Position numbers and translations under genes: made by a program | From: Methanobacteriota archaeon | GTDB taxonomy: Archaea; Thermoplasmatota; Poseidoniia; Poseidoniales; Thalassarchaeaceae | Assembly (NCBI GenBank): GCA_002683155.1 | Contig: NYST01000025.1 | Span: forward strand, 1-6,153 | Direction: 5' to 3' | DNA length: 6,153 bases | In this document: positions 5,707 through 6,153 of the stretch, in pieces | How positions within the stretch are numbered: the first letter of the stretch is position 1 | How the letters are laid out: every line of letters begins with the position of its first letter | The notes under the pieces: generated by a model | What the model saw: the letters and a program-made list of their open reading frames with translations, nothing else | Told to the model about the DNA's origin: nothing | Database searches by the model: none

Positions 5707-6153
5707 TTACTCACCCATGGAGGCGCTAGCTACGAAACCGCTGACTATTACTTCGATGGTGATGTCTTCGTCGTCGTCACTGGAAACCGGGCCCAGTTCA
5801 TCTACCGTGTTAACATCCAACTCAACCTCAACTTCCAACTCGCCTTCTCCCCAACCAGTTTGCCTCCAAGGTAGAAGTGCTTGGAATTCATTGGGGGAAC
5901 TAGCATTCAGATCCTCCCCGTCAAACCCGGGATAGGCTCGAAGATTGAGAATTATCCATTCGCAACTACTGTCCTGCCCAGAAAGAACATTTCCCTCGTA
6001 TTCCCATTGAGCTGTCAATCCTCCTTCGTTCCGGATATTGGCGCCAATCGAGTCACATTGGGCCACGGGGTCGAACAGAGTTCCGTTTGAATCGGAATCC
6101 GGCTTCACAATCACTTCGATCCCCCCAACAAGATAACCTTCTGGAAAATTGAA
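5707..6153 (-). CDS. Exported beta-rich protein (paralogue A), 5' end beyond the window
   Basis: The last 148 residues are visible and the frame stays open to the window's right edge, so the start and any membrane anchor lie outside. It matches paralogue B along its whole visible length: both read [PD/PE]-G-[FY]-L near the start, then CDS with the first conserved Cys, EGGL-x-AQW, LSG, the second conserved Cys, LR-x-YP, and the block NEFQALLPW...GWGEGELE (codons 5892 down to 5833; 16 of 20 positions identical to B). The DDDED-ITI segment and a last strand follow. By analogy with B it should have an N-terminal membrane helix and an outward-facing domain; this is inferred. A GTG at 6114 could be misread as a start, but homology continues upstream of it to the edge. 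It ends two bases before the polytopic membrane protein gene, which is probably translated by coupling. Confidence 0.85.
   Translation of the reverse strand, partial: FNFPEGYLVGGIEVIVKPDSDSNGTLFDPVAQCDSIGANIRNEGGLTAQWEYEGNVLSGQDSSCEWIILNLRAYPGFDGEDLNASSPNEFQALLPWRQTGWGEGELEVEVELDVNTVDELGPVSSDDDEDITIEVIVSGFVASASMGE
5711..5715 (-). promoter_or_regulatory. Shine-Dalgarno GGTGA deciding the GTG start at 5704
   Basis: GGTGA on the - strand lies inside the last codons of the upstream gene, six bases before the GTG at 5704. It exactly matches the complement of the archaeal 16S 3' end (UCACC). It supports the GTG start and translational coupling to the upstream paralogue. Confidence 0.7.
5833..5892 (-). 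repeat. Coding copy 2 of the paralogue block (in A)
   Basis: Twenty codons for NEFQALLPW...GWGEGELE, partner of 3756-3815. Differences from copy 1 are Y/F, Q/R, E/Q and A/T. Confidence 0.85.

Noticed and set aside
6112..6114. GTG as start of paralogue A
   Set aside because: Residues encoded upstream to the window edge still align with paralogue B (PEGYLVGG against PDGFLIGE), so the frame is truncated by the window and does not start there.

Overview
The window looks archaeal, most likely a marine Thermoplasmatota-type euryarchaeon (Marine Group II/III-like). This rests on an archaeal-type asparaginyl-tRNA synthetase, ribosome-binding sites of the GGTGA/GGAG kind, a TATA-like element placed for a leaderless mRNA, and small membrane-anchored exported proteins. 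The lineage is an inference and a bacterial relative is not strictly excluded.

Left half, + strand (1-3189), GC-rich: a complete tRNA-Lys(CUU), then a tight same-strand run of asnS, a 146-residue membrane protein with three hydrophobic segments and a MerT-like look, and an isovaleryl-CoA-dehydrogenase-type acyl-CoA dehydrogenase. Gaps are 8 and 15 bases and each downstream gene has its own Shine-Dalgarno, so the three protein genes probably form one operon although their functions are not obviously related.

Right half, - strand (6153 down to 3190), visibly AT-richer: in transcription order, the 3' part of an exported beta-rich protein (cut by the window edge), a 443-residue protein with about 12 membrane segments, a second exported beta-rich protein anchored by one N-terminal membrane helix, and a 133-residue beta-rich protein. 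The two exported proteins are clear paralogues, sharing a tryptophan-rich block, a conserved cysteine pair and an acidic C-terminal segment. They flank the polytopic protein with gaps of 2 and 11 bases. This is the most novel-looking element: a candidate membrane complex of one integral protein and two related outward-facing subunits. I could not assign it to any described family. The 133-residue gene follows after 41 bases that hold a possible promoter, so it may be transcribed separately.

The two halves meet tail to tail with no spacer: the stop codons of the dehydrogenase and the 133-residue gene abut in the palindrome TGATCA. There is no gene-free stretch longer than about 70 bases. No CRISPR array, insertion sequence or rRNA was seen.
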